From NCBI GenBank assembly GCA_028370155.1, contig CP116670.1, positions 2,170,001 to 2,234,000 of the forward strand: a stretch of 64,000 bases of DNA. Direction: 5' to 3'. This stretch comes from Arthrobacter sp. OVS8. GTDB taxonomy: Bacteria > Actinomycetota > Actinomycetes > Actinomycetales > Micrococcaceae. The notes under the pieces are model-generated. The model saw only the letters and a program-made list of their open reading frames with translations. It was not told the DNA's origin and searched no databases. The position numbers and the translations under genes are program-made. Shown here piece by piece: positions 22,684 to 34,669 of this stretch (position 1 is its first letter; each line of letters opens with the position of its first letter).

Positions 22684-24994
22684 ATGACCACCACTGACGC
22701 TGCTCCCCGCCCGCCTCCGACCCCAACGCCGGGGCCGGCGCTGAGGTGACCGCCCCCGAACCCGTCGACGAGAACATCTGGCTCGAGGAGATCTACGGCG
22801 AGGAACAGCTGGCCTGGGTCCGGGAACAGAACGCCCGCACCGAGGAACTGCTGGAAGACGCGGAGTACACCGCACTGGAAGCCAGCATCCTGGAGGTGCT
22901 GGACTCCACCGACCGGATCGCCATGGTGGGCAAGCACGGCGAGTGGTACTACAACTTCTGGAAGGACCGGCACAACCCGAAGGGCCTGTGGCGCCGCACC
23001 GCCTGGGAGAGCTACCGGGGCGGGTCTCCGGAGTGGGACGTCCTCCTGGACGTGGACGCGCTGGCCGCGGCGGAAGGCGAGGAATGGGTCTTCCACGGTG
23101 CCAGCTTCCTGCGCCCGGCCGAGGGCGAACCGCACCGGCTGGCGCTGCTGGCCCTCTCCCCGACGGCGGCGACGCCAACCGCTACCGCGAGTTCGACGTC
23201 GAGTCCCGCCGCTTCGTCGACCCGGCGGCCGGCGGCTTTGACCTGCCGACGGCGAAGGGCAACGCCTCCTGGCTCGACGCCGACACCCTGCTGGTGGCCT
23301 CCACGGCCGAAGGCCTGCCCAGCACCACGTCCTCCTATGCCCGGACCGGCGTCAAGCTGCGCCGCGGCGAATCTTTGGCTGTAGCGGAGCGGCTGTTCGA
23401 AATCCCCGAGGACCACATGATGGCCCTCGTGGCGCACGACTCCACCCCGGGGTTCGAGCGGACCTTCGCCGTGGACTGGATCAGCTTCTTCGAGAAGACC
23501 ACGTCGGTGTTGCGCGACGGGCAGTGGGTCCACCTCGACGTCCCGGTGGACGTGAATCTCAGCTCGCACCGCGAATGGCTGCTGTTCAGGCCGCAGAAGG
23601 ACTGGTCTGTCGGCGCAACGAGCTACCCGGCAGGATCCCTGTTGGCCGCCGACTTCGAGTCCTTCCTGGCCGGCGGCCGGGACCTGTCCGTGCTGTTCAC
23701 CCCAGATGAGCACACCTCCCTGCAGTCCTGGAGCTGGACGCGGGACTTCCTGCTGCTGAACCTGCTCCGCGATGTCTCCTCGGAGATCCGCGTCCTCGAC
23801 CCGCAGGAACCCGGAACGGACACCGCCTGGGCGTCGACCGTGCTGGACGCCTGCCCGCCACTGCACGACGTCAACGCCTACGCTGTCGACGACGAGGACA
23901 ACGCCGGGGACTCGGACGACGACTCCGAAGATGACGGTACCGACGGTGCCGCACCGGTGTCCGAGACCGAGGCTCCCGGGGCAGGCAACGACTTCTGGCT
24001 CGTGGCGACCGGCTTTACGACGCCGACCACCCTGACCCGCGGCACCCTGAAACGCGCCGCGCTGAAGGGCGACGCCAAGGACGGCGCCGGGGTGGAGAGC
24101 GCGCACGAGGTGATCCGGTCCTCGCCGTCGTTCTTCAATGAAGCGGACTACGAGGTCCAGCAGCATTTCGCCGTGTCCAAGGACGGCACCCGGGTGCCGT
24201 ATTTCCAGGTGGCGGCGAGGGACCTGGTCCTGGACGGCCAGAATCCCACGCAGCTGTCCGGCTACGGAGGCTTCGAGATCTCCCGGACCCCCGCGTACAG
24301 CGGAGCGATCGGCCGGGCCTGGCTGGAGCGCCGCACGGAGGAATCCGCCGGACACGACGGGGATGCCCCGCACACCCGCGGCGGCGTCTACGTGGTGGCC
24401 AACATCCGCGGCGGCGGCGAATACGGGCCCTCGTGGCACCGCGCGGCCCTGCAGGAAAAGCGGCACCGCGCCTACGAGGATTTTGCCGCCGTGGCGGCGG
24501 ACCTGATCTCCCGCGGCGTGACCTCCCGGGAGCGGCTCGGCTGCGTGGGCGGCTCCAACGGCGGCCTGCTGGTGGGGAACATGCTCACCCGGTACCCGGA
24601 GCTTTTCGGCGCCGTCTCCTGCGGGGTCCCGCTGCTGGACATGCGCCGCTACACCAAGTTGTCCGCCGGCTACTCCTGGATTGCCGAATACGGCGACCCG
24701 GACGTGCCGGAACAATGGGAATTCGTCAAAACGTTCTCGCCCTACCACCTGCTCCGGGACGGGGTGGACTACCCGGAGGCTTTTATCTGGACGGCCACAT
24801 CGGACGACCGCGTGGGGCCGGTCCAGGCGCGCAAGATGGCCGCCCGGATGCAGGCTATGGGCATCCCCAACGTCTGGTTCCACGAGGCGCTGGAGGGCGG
24901 CCATGCGGGAGCCTCCGACAACCGCCAGGCTGCGGCCCTGCAGAGCCGCAGCCAGCACTTCCTGTGGCGGGCACTGGCGGGCCGCGGCGCCTGA
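22684..24994 (+). CDS. prolyl oligopeptidase family serine peptidase (S9)
   Basis: Cytoplasmic peptidase that cleaves short peptides, often after proline. The N-terminal beta-propeller (from VDENIWLEEIYGEEQLAWVR) encloses a C-terminal alpha/beta hydrolase with the nucleophile GGSNGG, the Asp loop TATSDDRVGP and the His loop LEGGHAGASD. About 770 residues. Two lost bases, near 22705 and 23169, break the first part. An acidic insertion (DSDDDSEDDGTD) lies in the propeller and is likely a disordered loop. The sequence LDMRRYTKLSAGYSWIAEYG is typical of the family. Monocistronic, ahead of tRNA-Ser. Confidence 0.9.
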
Positions 24995-25158
24995 CCCCGG
25001 GCGGCCGCTGCCGCTGCCGGGTCCTCCCCGGGGACAACGCAGGGTGACGCGCGCTCCCTGCGGCCGGGTGGGTTCCGGGCCGAAGTTGACTCCGCGGTGG
25101 CCGTTTTGCACTGCATGGCACCTTCTGCGTATCCTTGGTTGGCTAGTTAATAGCAATT

Positions 25159-25244
25159 GGAGACGTGCCAGAGCGGCCGAATGGGCTTCACTGCTAATGA
25201 AGTGTGGGGCACAACTCCACCGGGGTTCAAATCCCCCGTCTCCG
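25159..25244 (+). tRNA. tRNA-Ser (anticodon GCT)
   Basis: Class II tRNA: acceptor GGAGACG / CGTCTCC, anticodon loop CTGCTAA with anticodon GCT, long variable arm, T-loop GTTCAAATC. CCA is not encoded. Confidence 0.96.
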
Positions 25245-25249
25245 CGTTT

Positions 25250-25277
25250 GACCCCGGTCCCTGGACCGGGGTCTTTG
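25250..25277 (+). terminator. terminator after tRNA-Ser(GCT)
   Basis: GACCCCGGTCC / GGACCGGGGTC hairpin followed by TTTGCGTTT. Confidence 0.8.
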
Positions 25278-25448
25278 CGTTTCCGGGGACTTTTGCGACG
25301 GTGCTCTCCGGCGCGCGGGCAGATGAGGGCGGATCGGCGTCGGGCATTCGCCCTGTTCTGCCCGCGGGCGCCGGAGGGCGCCGCCGCGGCACGTCCGGAA
25401 GCCGGACACCTGACGCCTTACCGGAGGCCCGGATGGCAGGATAGGCCC

Positions 25449-27100
25449 ATGTCGAGCAACCCCATGTCCAGCAACAGCGCGTTTGACGCGATCATCGTAG
25501 GCGGCGGCCACAACGGCCTGGCCGCGGCAGCGTACCTGGCCAAAGCCGGCCGCAAGGTCCTGCTGCTGGAAAAACTTGAGCACCCCGGCGGAGCCGCGGT
25601 CTCCGCCCAGGCGTTCGACGGCGTCGACGCCCGCCTCTCGCGGTACTCCTACCTCGTGAGCCTCCTCCCGCAGCAGGTCATTGACGACCTGGGCCTGCGC
25701 ATCCGGCTGGCGCGGCGCCGGTATTCGTCCTACACCCCCGACCCGCACGACGCCGGCCGCACCCTGCTGATCGACAACGGGGACGACACCGCCACCGCCG
25801 CGTCCTTCGCCGCCGTCGGGGCACCCGACGGTGAATTCCAGGCCTTCACCGAGTTCTACGCCGGCTTCCGGCAGCTCACCGAGGCTCTCTGGCCCACCAT
25901 GACCTCGCCGCTGCCGACGCGCTCCGAAGCGAAAGACCTCGCAGCCCGGGCCGGCGCGGCGGCGGCATGGGACGCCATGACCGAACGTCCCATCGGAGAC
26001 ATCATCGCCAAGTCGCTCCAGAACGACCTGGTCCGCGGCGTGGTGCTGACCGACGCCCTGATCGGCACCTTCGCCCGGGCCGACGACGAGGACCTGCAGC
26101 AGAACATCTGCTTCCTGTACCACTTGGTCGGCGGCGGAACCGGCGACTGGGATGTGCCCGTCGGCGGCATGGGCGCGGTGTCCGGGGAACTGGAACGCAC
26201 CGCCCGCGCCGCGGGGGCAACCATCCTGACGTCCGCGGACGTCACCGCCGTCCGCCCGGGCGGTGTGGTCAGCTACCGCCACGCCGGGGCGGACCACACG
26301 GCCACCGCATCGTGGGTCCTCGCCAACGTGGCCCCGGTGGTGCTGGACCGGCTCAGGAATTCCGACCCGTCCGGCGGTACTGCCCGGAAGGCAACACCCC
26401 ACGCCACGCGGAACCCGAACCATCTCCGGGAGGGTGCCCAGATCAAGGTGAACCTGCTGCTGAAGCGGCTCCCCGGCTGCTGGATGAGACTGTGAGCCCG
26501 GAAGCGGCCTTCGGCGGGACATTCCACATCAATGAGACCTGGTCTCAGCTCGACGCCGCCTACCTCGCCGCCGCGGCCGGAACCATCCCCGACCCGCTGC
26601 CCTGTGAGATCTACTGCCATTCCCTCACGGACCCCACCATTTTGTCCCCGGAACTGCAGGCCGCCGGCGCGCAGACCCTCACGGTGTTCGGCCTGCACGT
26701 GCCGGACCGGCTGATCACACCGGAGAACAATGACCAGCGCCGGGCGGAACTGCAGGCCGCCGTCCTGAAATCGCTGAACTCGGTCCTGGCTGAACCCATC
26801 GAGGAGCTGCTGCTGACCGGCCCGGACGGCCAGCCCTGCATCGAAGCCAAGACCACGCTCGACATCGAACGGGCGGTCGGTATGCCGCGGGGCAACATCT
26901 TCCACGGCGGCCTCGACTGGCCCTTCGTCGAGGACAACGCGCCCCTGAACACCCCGGCGCAGCGCTGGGGCGTCGCGACGGATGACCCGCAGATCCTGCT
27001 CTGCGGCTCCGGCGCCCGGCGCGGCGGTGCCGTCAGCGCCATCGGCGGGCACAACGCGGCCATGGCGGTGCTGGAGTCCGGCGCCCCTTCCCAGGGCTGA
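25449..27100 (+). CDS. phytoene-desaturase-like FAD-dependent oxidoreductase
   Basis: Flavoprotein of the carotenoid-desaturase/retinol-saturase group. The N-terminal dinucleotide fold reads FDAIIVGGGHNGLAAAAYLA, then LLLEKLEHPGGAA. The C-terminal FAD motif is LLCGSGARRGGAVSAIGGHNAA. About 551 residues after restoring one base at the C4 run near 26473 (RLP|RLLDETVSPEAAFGG). No carotenoid genes are near, so the substrate may be something other than phytoene. It is followed after 24 bases by an MFS transporter, which suggests an operon. Confidence 0.85.
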
Positions 27101-27124
27101 GCGTGGTGCCGCGGAGGTCCCTGA

Positions 27125-28602
27125 ATGAGTGAGCCCTCGCCGCCTTCCGGCGCCGCCGCGGACCAGTGGAGTCCGCGCCTGGCCCTGCTGGTCGCCGCGA
27201 CGTTTTTTATGGAGTTCCTGGACGGCACCGTCCTGACCACCGCGATCCCCAGCATCGCGGCGGACTTCGCGGTGCCGTCTGCGGACGTCAGCATCACCAT
27301 GACCGCGTACCTGATGACGGTGGCGATGGGGATCCCGCTCAGCGGCTGGATGGCCGAGCGCCTCGGGGCGCGGCGGGTGTTCTGCCTGGCCATCGCGGTG
27401 TTCACGGTGGCCTCACTGCTGTGCGCGCTCAGCCAGGACCTCACCATGCTGACCCTGAGCCGGGTGCTGCAGGGCGCAGGCGGTGCCATGATGGTCCCGG
27501 TGGGCACCCTGGTGGTGCTCCGCGGGACGGCCAAGAAGGATCTGCTCCGGGCCACGGCCTACCTGGTGTGGCCGGGACTGCTGGCACCGGTCCTCGCCCC
27601 GCTGGTGGGCGGCGCGCTGACAACGTTCCTGTCCTGGCACTGGATCTTCCTGATCAACCTCCCGCTGGGACTCGCCGCGTTTGTCGCGGCACTGCGGCTG
27701 GTCCCCAGCACCGCGGGCGACCCCAAACGGCGCCTGGACTGGCTGGGCCTGGCCCTCACCACCCTGGGGGTCGGGGCCGTGATGGTAGGGCTGGAGCTGG
27801 CCGGCGGCCGCGATGCCGGTATGCTGGCGGCCATCGGCATCACCGCGGGCCTGGTGTTTCTCAGCACCGCGGCCTGGTGGATGCGGCGGACCCGGTCACC
27901 TTTGTTCGACCTGGGCGTCTTTTCCACCCGGACATTCCGCTCCACGGCGTCCGGCGGATTCATCTACCGCCTGACCATCAGTGCTGTGCCGTTCCTGCTT
28001 CCCCTGATGTTCCAGAACGGCTTCGGCTGGGATCCGCTGCGCGCCGGGGTGCTTGTCGCAGCGGTCTTTATTGGCAATATCGGGATCAAGCCGCCACCAC
28101 CCCGCTGATCCGGCGCTTCGGTTTCAAACCGGTCCTCGTGTTCGCCTCGCTGGCGTCGGCGGTCACCTTTGCGCTGTGCGCCATGCTCGACGCCGGCACT
28201 CCGGAGCCGCTGATCTTCGCGCTGCTTGTGGCCAGCGGCGCCTTCCGGTCCATCGGGTTCTCGGCCTACGCCTCGGTGCAGTACGCCGACGTCGTGCCCG
28301 CCCAGCTGCCGTCCGCCAACGCCGTTTCCGCGACCCTTGTGCAGCTCGCGACGGCGGCCGGGATCGCGATCGGGGCGCTGCTGATCCGGGTTTTCGAGGC
28401 CAGCGCCCTGCTGGACGGTGCCGGTTCGAGTGCCGCTGCCGCGGATCCGGTGGCACCCTACCGGGCGGCGTTCCTGGCCATTGCGGTGATCATGCTCCTG
28501 AGCACCCTGGACAGCCTGACGCTGCCCCGCCACGCCGGAGCCGAGGTCAGCCGGCCTGGCCCAGCACCAGAGGGAGCACCGCGCCGGCGCCCGCGAGCCT
28601 GA
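27125..28602 (+). CDS. MFS drug:H+ antiporter, DHA2 family
   Basis: Integral membrane exporter with about 14 hydrophobic segments. Family motifs: FFMEFLDGTVLTTAIPSI (motif D1), GWMAERLGARRVF (motif A) and LSRVLQGAGGAMMVPVG (motif C region). One base is lost near 28091 (IGIKP|ATTPLIRRFGFKPVLV). About 492 residues. Likely exports cationic or hydrophobic compounds using the proton gradient. The last 56 bases overlap the convergent recQ gene, so one 3' end may be slightly misread. Confidence 0.87.
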
Positions 28603-30735
28603 GGGCGCGGCCGGCGACGGTCACGGTCCAGCGGCTGTCGACCAGATCGTCAATCAGCATCACACTCTGGCCCTGGATCCCGGCCAGGGCTGCCTCCAGC
28701 TCCGGTCCCACCACCAGCCGGTCCCAGACGCCGGCCAGCCGGTAGGCGCTGTTGCCGCCGCGCCCTCCGGTCGGTCCGCCGTGTTCGAGCTGCAGCTGCC
28801 CCAGATAGGGGATCCGGCCGATTTCCGAGATGCCGCGGGCCAGCGAGTCCACCAGGGCGGGCTTGCCGCGGGACGGGACGCTGATGATGGCGGCGGGCCG
28901 GCCTGCCCCGCTCCAGCCGGGCGTTCTGGAGTCGCCGGCGCCCCATTCGCGCAGCACCTGGACGCACGCCTGCAGCATGCCGGGGTCCACGGTGCGGTCG
29001 GGGGCTCCGGCGGCGAAGGCTTCGCGCAGGGCCCCGCCCCAGCCCAGGTCGGTGAGCCGCGCCAGCGCGCGGCCGCCGGCAACGCTTTCTTCGGGCTTGA
29101 TTTTGCCCTTAACGGGCACACCCAGCCGGTCCATGCCGCTGGGCCACTGCAGCCGCGGTTCCAGAGGCACGCCGGCGCGGCTCAGCGTCTGGCCGGCGGC
29201 TTCGGTGGCCGAGGCGGCAATGTCTGCCGGGAACCACTGGCCGGCGCAGTTGTCGCAGCGGCCGCAGGCGCGGGCGGTCTCGTCGTCGAGGACGGACGTG
29301 ATGTATTCCATCCGGCAGCCCGCCGTGTCCTGGTAGATGACCATGGAGTCCTGTTCATCCACGCGCGCCTCCGCGATCCGGCTGTACCGCTCGGCGTCGT
29401 AGGTCCACGGCTGGCCGGTGGAACGCCAGCCTCCGCCGACACGCTCGACGGCGCCGTCGACGGCAAGCACCTTCAGGAGCAGTTCCAGCGGCGTCCGCCG
29501 CAGGTCCACGCGCGCCTCCAGCGCGACCGTGGACACGGCCGTTCCCGCGTCGGCGAGGGCGTTCAGCACGGCACCGGCCTTTTCCTCCGAGGGCATGGAC
29601 GCGGTGGCAAAGTACTGCCAGATATCGCGGTCCTCGGACCCGGGCAGCAGGAGCACGTCGGCGTTGGCGGCGCCACGGCCGGCACGGCCGACCTGCTGGT
29701 AGTAGGCCACCGGGGACGACGGCGCCCCGAGGTGCACCACGAAACCGAGGTCCGGCTTGTCGAAGCCCATGCCCAGGGCGGACGTGGCGACGAGGGCCTT
29801 GACCTGGTTGTCCTTGAGAAGCTGTTCCGCCCGTTCCCGGTCCGCGGGGTCGGTGCGTCCGGTGTAGGCAAGCACTTCGTGGCCGGCTTCGGCGAGGAGC
29901 CGTGCGGTGTCTTCGGCCGCGGAGACGGTGAGGGTGTAAATGATTCCGCTGCCGGGAAGGTCTTTCAGGTGCGTGAGCAGCCAGCCGAGCCGGTCGCGGG
30001 AGTCTGGCAGGCTCAGCACGCCCAGCCGGAGGGACTCACGGCCCAGGGCGCCGCGAATGGTCAGCACTCCGGCGCCGAGCTGTTCCTCGATGTCGTGGAC
30101 CACCCGGGAGTTGGCGGTGGCTGTGGTGGCCAGGACCGGGACGGTGTCCGGCAGCTGGGTGATGAGGTCCGCGATGCGCCGGTAGTCGGGGCGGAAATCG
30201 TGGCCCCAGTCAGAGATGCAGTGGGCCTCGTCGATGACCAGCAGCCCGGTGCGGCGGATCAGTTCGGGCAGCTGGTTCTCGCGGAAGGAGGGGTTGGTGA
30301 GCCGCTCCGGCGAGACCAGCAGGACATCGACCTCGTCCGCTGCGAGCTGTTCGCGGACGGTGTCCCAATCCAGCTGGTTGGCGGAGTTGATGGCCACCGC
30401 CCGGACCCCGGCCCGCGCCGCGGCGGCCACCTGGTCACGCATGAGGGCCAGCAGCGGGGACACGATCAGGGTGGGCCCGGCACCGCGCCGCCGCAGGAGC
30501 AGGGACGAGACAAAGTACACGGCAGACTTTCCCCAGCCGGTGCGCTGCACCACGAGGGCTCGCCGGCCGCCGTCGACCAGCGCCTCAATCGCCTCAAACT
30601 GGCCGTCATGGAACTCCGCGGCCGGATGCCCCACCAGCTCGCGCAGGACTTCCTGGGCCTGCTCCCGGGTCCCCGACACGGCGTCGGATGGGGCGGGGAA
30701 GCGGACAGGACTGCAGCGTTCTGGTTGTTGGCCAT
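28547..30735 (-). CDS. recQ: RecQ-type DNA helicase with C-terminal phosphoribosyltransferase-like domain
   Basis: 3'-5' DNA helicase for repair and recombination. SF2 helicase motifs: RTGWGKSAVYF (I), LIVSPLLALMRDQ (Ia), LLVIDEAHCISDWGHDFRP (II and aromatic loop), ATTATA (III), ATSALGMGFDKPDLGFVVH (V) and QQVGRAGRG (VI). A four-cysteine zinc region (CR...ACGRCDNC) follows. The last 200 residues end in a PRTase-like domain with VMLIDDLVDSRWTVTVAG, the PRPP-loop signature of ComF-like proteins. The start is ATG 30735, with one lost base near 30696 joining MANNQNAAVLSASP to APSDAVSGTREQAQ. About 730 residues. Confidence 0.9.
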
Positions 30736-30895
30736 TGCTTCAGTATCCCAGCCCCTCCGACAGCCACGAAGCGAAGGCCACCGCTATGTGGACTATCACA
30801 GCGGATCCGGAGCCGGTCCGGCGGCCCTCCGGCGGCACGAGGGCACCGGCAGCGCTCCTCCACAGCCTGATTCGGCTTCCCCGTAAGATAGACGG

Positions 30896-32312
30896 GTGAC
30901 TATCGACCAGACCAGGACTTTTGACCTCTCCGCCTCCTTCAAGGCCTACGACGTGCGCGGCATTGTGGGCGAATCCATTACCGCGGAAATCGTCGAAGCG
31001 GTGGGCGCGGCATTCGTCGACATCCTGCAGCTGGAGGGCAAAACGGTGCTGGTCGGCGGCGACATGCGCCCGTCTTCCCCGAGTTCAGCAAGGCCTTCGC
31101 CAACGGTGCCGCCCGCCGTGGAGCCAACGTCCAGCTGCTCGACCTCATCTCCACCGACGAGCTCTACTACGCCTGCGGCTCGCTCAACGCAGCCGGCGCC
31201 ACCTTCACCGCGAGCCACAATCCCGCCGAGTACAACGGCATCAAGATGGCCAAAGCCGGAGCTGAGCCCATCTCCTCCGAATCCGGGCTCAAGGAAATCC
31301 AGGCCCGCGCCGAGGAATACCTCAACTCCGGGTCCATCCCCGCCGCCCCCACCCGCGGCCTCATCGGCGTCCACGACGTCCTGAAGGGCTACTCCGAATA
31401 CCTCCGCAGCCTCGTGGATCTCCGCGGCACCCGCCCGCTCAAGGTAGTGGTGGACGCCGGGAACGGCATGGCCGGCCTCACCACTCCGGCAGTCCTCGGC
31501 GATGCCCTGCTGCCCAAGCTTCCCTCGAGATCATTCCGCTGTACTTCGAGCTCGACGGGTCCTTCCCGAACCACCCCGCCAACCCGCTGGAGCCGGAAAA
31601 CCTGCGCGACCTGCAGGCGGCCGTCGTCGAGCACGGTGCGGATATCGGGCTGGCGTTCGACGGCGACGCCGACCGCTGCTTCGTCATCGACGAGAAGGGC
31701 GAACCGGTCTCCCCGTCCGCGATCACGGGCATGGTGGCCCGCCGCGAGATTGCCCGCGCCCAGGGCCTTGGCGAGGCGACCCCCACCGTCATCCACAACC
31801 TGCTGACCTCCCGCGCTGTCCCCGAACTGGTGGAAAGCCACGGCGGCCGGGCCGTGCGCACCCGCGTGGGCCACTCGTTCATCAAGGCGGTAATGGCCGC
31901 AGAGGGCGCCATCTTCGGCGGCGAACACTCCGCGCACTTCTACTTCCGCGATTTCTGGAACGCTGACACGGGCATGCTGGCCGCGATGCACGTCCTGGCC
32001 GCCCTCGGCGAGCAGGACGGTCCGCTGTCCGAGCTGGGCCGCGAATACGAGCCGTACCTGTCCTCGGGCGAAATCAACTCCGAAATCGAGGACAAGGCCG
32101 GCGCCGTGGAGCGCGTCCGGCACGACTTCCATACGGAGGACGTCGAGGTGGACTACCTCGACGGCAGCACCTTCATCGCCACCGACGGCAGCTACTGGTT
32201 CAACCTGCGCCCCTCCAACACCGAGCCGTTCCTCCGCCTGAACGTCGAGGCCACGGACCTGCCCACCATGGAGCGCGTCCGCGACCGCGTCCTGGCACTG
32301 GTCCGGGGCTAG
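30896..32312 (+). CDS. manB: phosphomannomutase / phosphoglucomutase
   Basis: Interconverts hexose 6- and 1-phosphates, supplying GDP-mannose and cell-wall glycans. All four active-site segments are visible: substrate phosphate loop FKAYDVRG, phosphoserine loop TFTASHNPAEYNG, metal site AFDGDADRCF and sugar loop GGEHSAHFYF, plus the C-terminal RPSNTEPFLR phosphate-binding motif. Two lost bases, near 31078 and near 31524, break the frame. Restored length is about 472 residues. GTG start. It is followed after 4 bases by a co-transcribed unknown gene. Confidence 0.93.
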
Positions 32313-32316
32313 GCCC

Positions 32317-32837
32317 GTGTCGGAACTGCCCGCGGAGGCCGCCACCGAGAAGCCTGCCGGGTCTGCTGAGACCGCTGAGCCTGCCGGGTCTTGGCGCAGC
32401 AGCGTCCCGGACGCCAGCGCCACAGACCTCGAGAACCTTCTGGGCACCGGTGTCGGTGCCGCCCAGGAGCAGCTGGAGCGGAACGGCGGGTTCCTGCCGT
32501 TCGCCCTCGTCGTCCAGAATGACGGCGAGGTCCGGCTGGTGGCCGTCACCCCGCCGACGCGGCCGAGGGCGCCGACGCGGACTTTGACGCGGATTCGATG
32601 ATCAGCGACCTCACGGAGCTGCTGCGGCAGCACCGGGACGAGTTCCGAGCAGCCGCCATCGTGTGTGACATCACCCTCCTGGAGGAAGCCTCCGACGCCA
32701 TCCACGTGGCCGCCGAACACCGCGACGGTTCCCTGTTCGCCGCTGTCCTGCCGTACGCAGCGAACCCCGCGACCCGTGAGCTGGAATTCGGCGAGCTCTC
32801 CGCGGATACCAACGAGCCCGGCGTTTGGGTGGACTAG
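32317..32837 (+). CDS. hypothetical acidic protein downstream of manB
   Basis: About 173 residues after restoring one base at the C4 run near 32555 (AVTP|ADAAEGADADFDAD). Its N-terminal 40 residues are Ala/Pro/Glu-rich. The rest forms an alpha/beta domain (NGGFLPFALVVQNDGEVRLV, AAAIVCDITLLEEASDAIHV). There is no signal or membrane helix. It is coupled to manB, but I do not recognise a function. Confidence 0.65.
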
Positions 32838-32857
32838 ACCGCCCGTAAACTGGTGCC

Positions 32858-33306
32858 ATGAAGATCAATGCCTTCGCGGACGTAAGCCTGCGCGCCATGA
32901 TGGTGCTCGCAGCCGCGCCGAAGGCGGCCTCCTCACCACCCAGAGCATCGCCGACGCGGTGGCGACGCCGTACAACCACGTCAGCAAGGCGATGGCGAAG
33001 CTGCGTGAACTGGGCATGATCGACGTCGAGCGCGGCAGGCACGGCGGCTCCCGGCTCAGCAGCGCGGGCCGGGTGGCCACCGTCGGGCAGCTCCTGCGCC
33101 AGCTGGACACCCGCACGGACCCCGCCGACTGCGTCGGCGCGGGCGGGACCTGTCCGCTCATCAACGAATGCCGCCTCCGCGGAGCCCTTGCCCGCGCCCG
33201 CGAGGCCTTTTACGGCGAACTGGACGATATCGTCGTCGCATCCCTGCCGACTTCCCGGCAAATGGCGCCGGTGTTCCAGGCGATCGGCCTGCGCCCCGGA
33301 CTCTGA
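32858..33306 (+). CDS. nsrR: Rrf2-family nitric-oxide-sensing repressor NsrR
   Basis: Iron-sulfur repressor that releases DNA when its cluster reacts with NO. The start MKINAFADVSLRAMMVLAA is a typical NsrR N-terminus. The winged helix contains TQSIADAVATPYNHVSKAMA. Three cysteines that hold the cluster appear in DCVGAGGTCPLINECRLRGAL. One base is lost near 32919 (AAAP|EGGLLTTQ). About 149 residues. The adjacent hmp gene, which has a matching operator, is the expected target. Confidence 0.9.
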
Positions 33307-33420
33307 GCCGGAGCTTCCCGGGCTGAAGCCCGGCCGGACGGCCCGCAGAATAAGCACCCGCCACGCCCGGGAATCCCCTCGATTTGTGGATGTTTTCTAC
33401 GCCCTGTAGAACAGAGATAT

Positions 33421-33449
33421 AAATACTCGCATTTTAAATGCTGGTATTT
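33421..33449. promoter_or_regulatory. NsrR operator upstream of hmp
   Basis: Near-perfect palindrome AAATAC-TC-GCATTT-T-AAATGC-TG-GTATTT, 11-1-11-style symmetry as in known NsrR sites. It lies 47 bases before the hmp start in an AT-rich gap between nsrR and hmp. Operator role inferred from symmetry and neighbours. Confidence 0.8.
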
Positions 33450-33495
33450 TCGTCGGCCCGGGTGCAGACCCCGGGCCACTATCTCAGGAGTCACT

Positions 33496-34654
33496 ATGCT
33501 CTCGGACAAGTCCTTCCCCGTCATCGAGGCCACCCTCCCGCTGGTCGGATCCCGGATCGGTGAAATCACCCCCAAGTTCTACGCCCGCCTCTTCGCCGCG
33601 CATCCGGAACTTCTGGACGGGCTCTTCAGCCGCTCCAACCAGCGCAACGGCAACCAGCAGCAGGCCCTGGCCGGAAGCATCGCCGCTTTCGCCACCCACC
33701 TGGTGAACAACCCCGGCACGCTGCCGGAGACGGTGCTCGCCCGCATCGCCCACCGCCACGCCTCCTTGGCATCACCGAACCGCAGTACCAGGTGGTCTAC
33801 GAGCACCTGTTCGCCGCCATCGCCGAGGACCTGACCGAGGTCATCACCCCGGAAATCGCCGAGGCCTGGACCGAGGTCTACTGGCTGATGGCCGACGCGC
33901 TGATCAAGCTCGAAAACGGCCTCTACGCCGCGCAGGCCAACAGCACGATGTGGAGCCCGTGGCGGGTGGCCGCCAAGACCGCCGCCGGCACCGGTTCCGT
34001 GACCTTCACCCTGGAGCCGGCCGACGACACCCCCATCACTCCCGCCCTTCCTGGCCAGTACATCAGCGTGAAGGTCACCCTTCCGGACGGACTGCGCCAG
34101 GTCCGCCAGTACTCGCTGTCCGGCGAGGCCGGCACCAGCCGCACCTTCACCACCAAGAAGGACGACGGCGGCGAAGTCTCCCCGTCCTGCACAACAGCGT
34201 CCAGGTGGGCGACATCCTCGAGATCTCCAACCCCTACGGCGAGATCACCCTCAAAGGCGGCGAAGGCCCCGTTGTCCTGGCCTCGGCCGGCATCGGCTGC
34301 ACCCCGACGGCGTCCATCCTGCGTTCCCTGGCGGACTCCGGCTCGGACCGCCAGGTCCTGGTCCTGCACGCTGAGAGCGATCTGGAGTCCTGGGCGCTGC
34401 GCTCCCAGATGACGGACGACGTCGAGCGCCTCGACGGCGCCGACCTCCAGCTCTGGCTCGAGCGTCCGGTCGAGGGAACCAAGGAGGGCTTTATGAGCCT
34501 GCGCGAAGTGGACCTGCCGGCCAACGCATCGCTGTACCTGTGCGGCCCGCTGCCCTTTATGAAGAGCATCCGCAACGAGGCCATCAACGCCGGCATCCCG
34601 GCCACCAAGATCCACTACGAGGTCTTCGGCCCGGACATCTGGCTCGCCAGCTAA
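33496..34654 (+). CDS. hmp: flavohemoprotein, nitric oxide dioxygenase
   Basis: Oxidises NO to nitrate with O2 and NAD(P)H. The globin domain (residues 1-135) includes the proximal-His segment ARIAHRHASLGIT. The FAD domain (about 150-255) has GQYISVKVTLPDG and RQYSLSGEAG. The NAD domain (about 265-387) has ASAGIGCTPTASILRSL and ends in HYEVFGPD. Lost bases near 33766 and 34183 break the frame. RBS ggag is 8 bases before ATG. Expected to be repressed by NsrR and induced by NO. Confidence 0.93.
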
Positions 34655-34669
34655 GGTACCCGGCGCGGC

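Noticed and set aside
23012..25156. Long minus-strand frame opposite the S9 peptidase
   Set aside because: The sense strand has catalytic motifs and tRNA-terminated context; the antisense frame lacks any domain.
28781..30886. Long plus-strand frame opposite recQ
   Set aside because: RecQ helicase motifs on the minus strand are complete; the opposite frame is a shadow.
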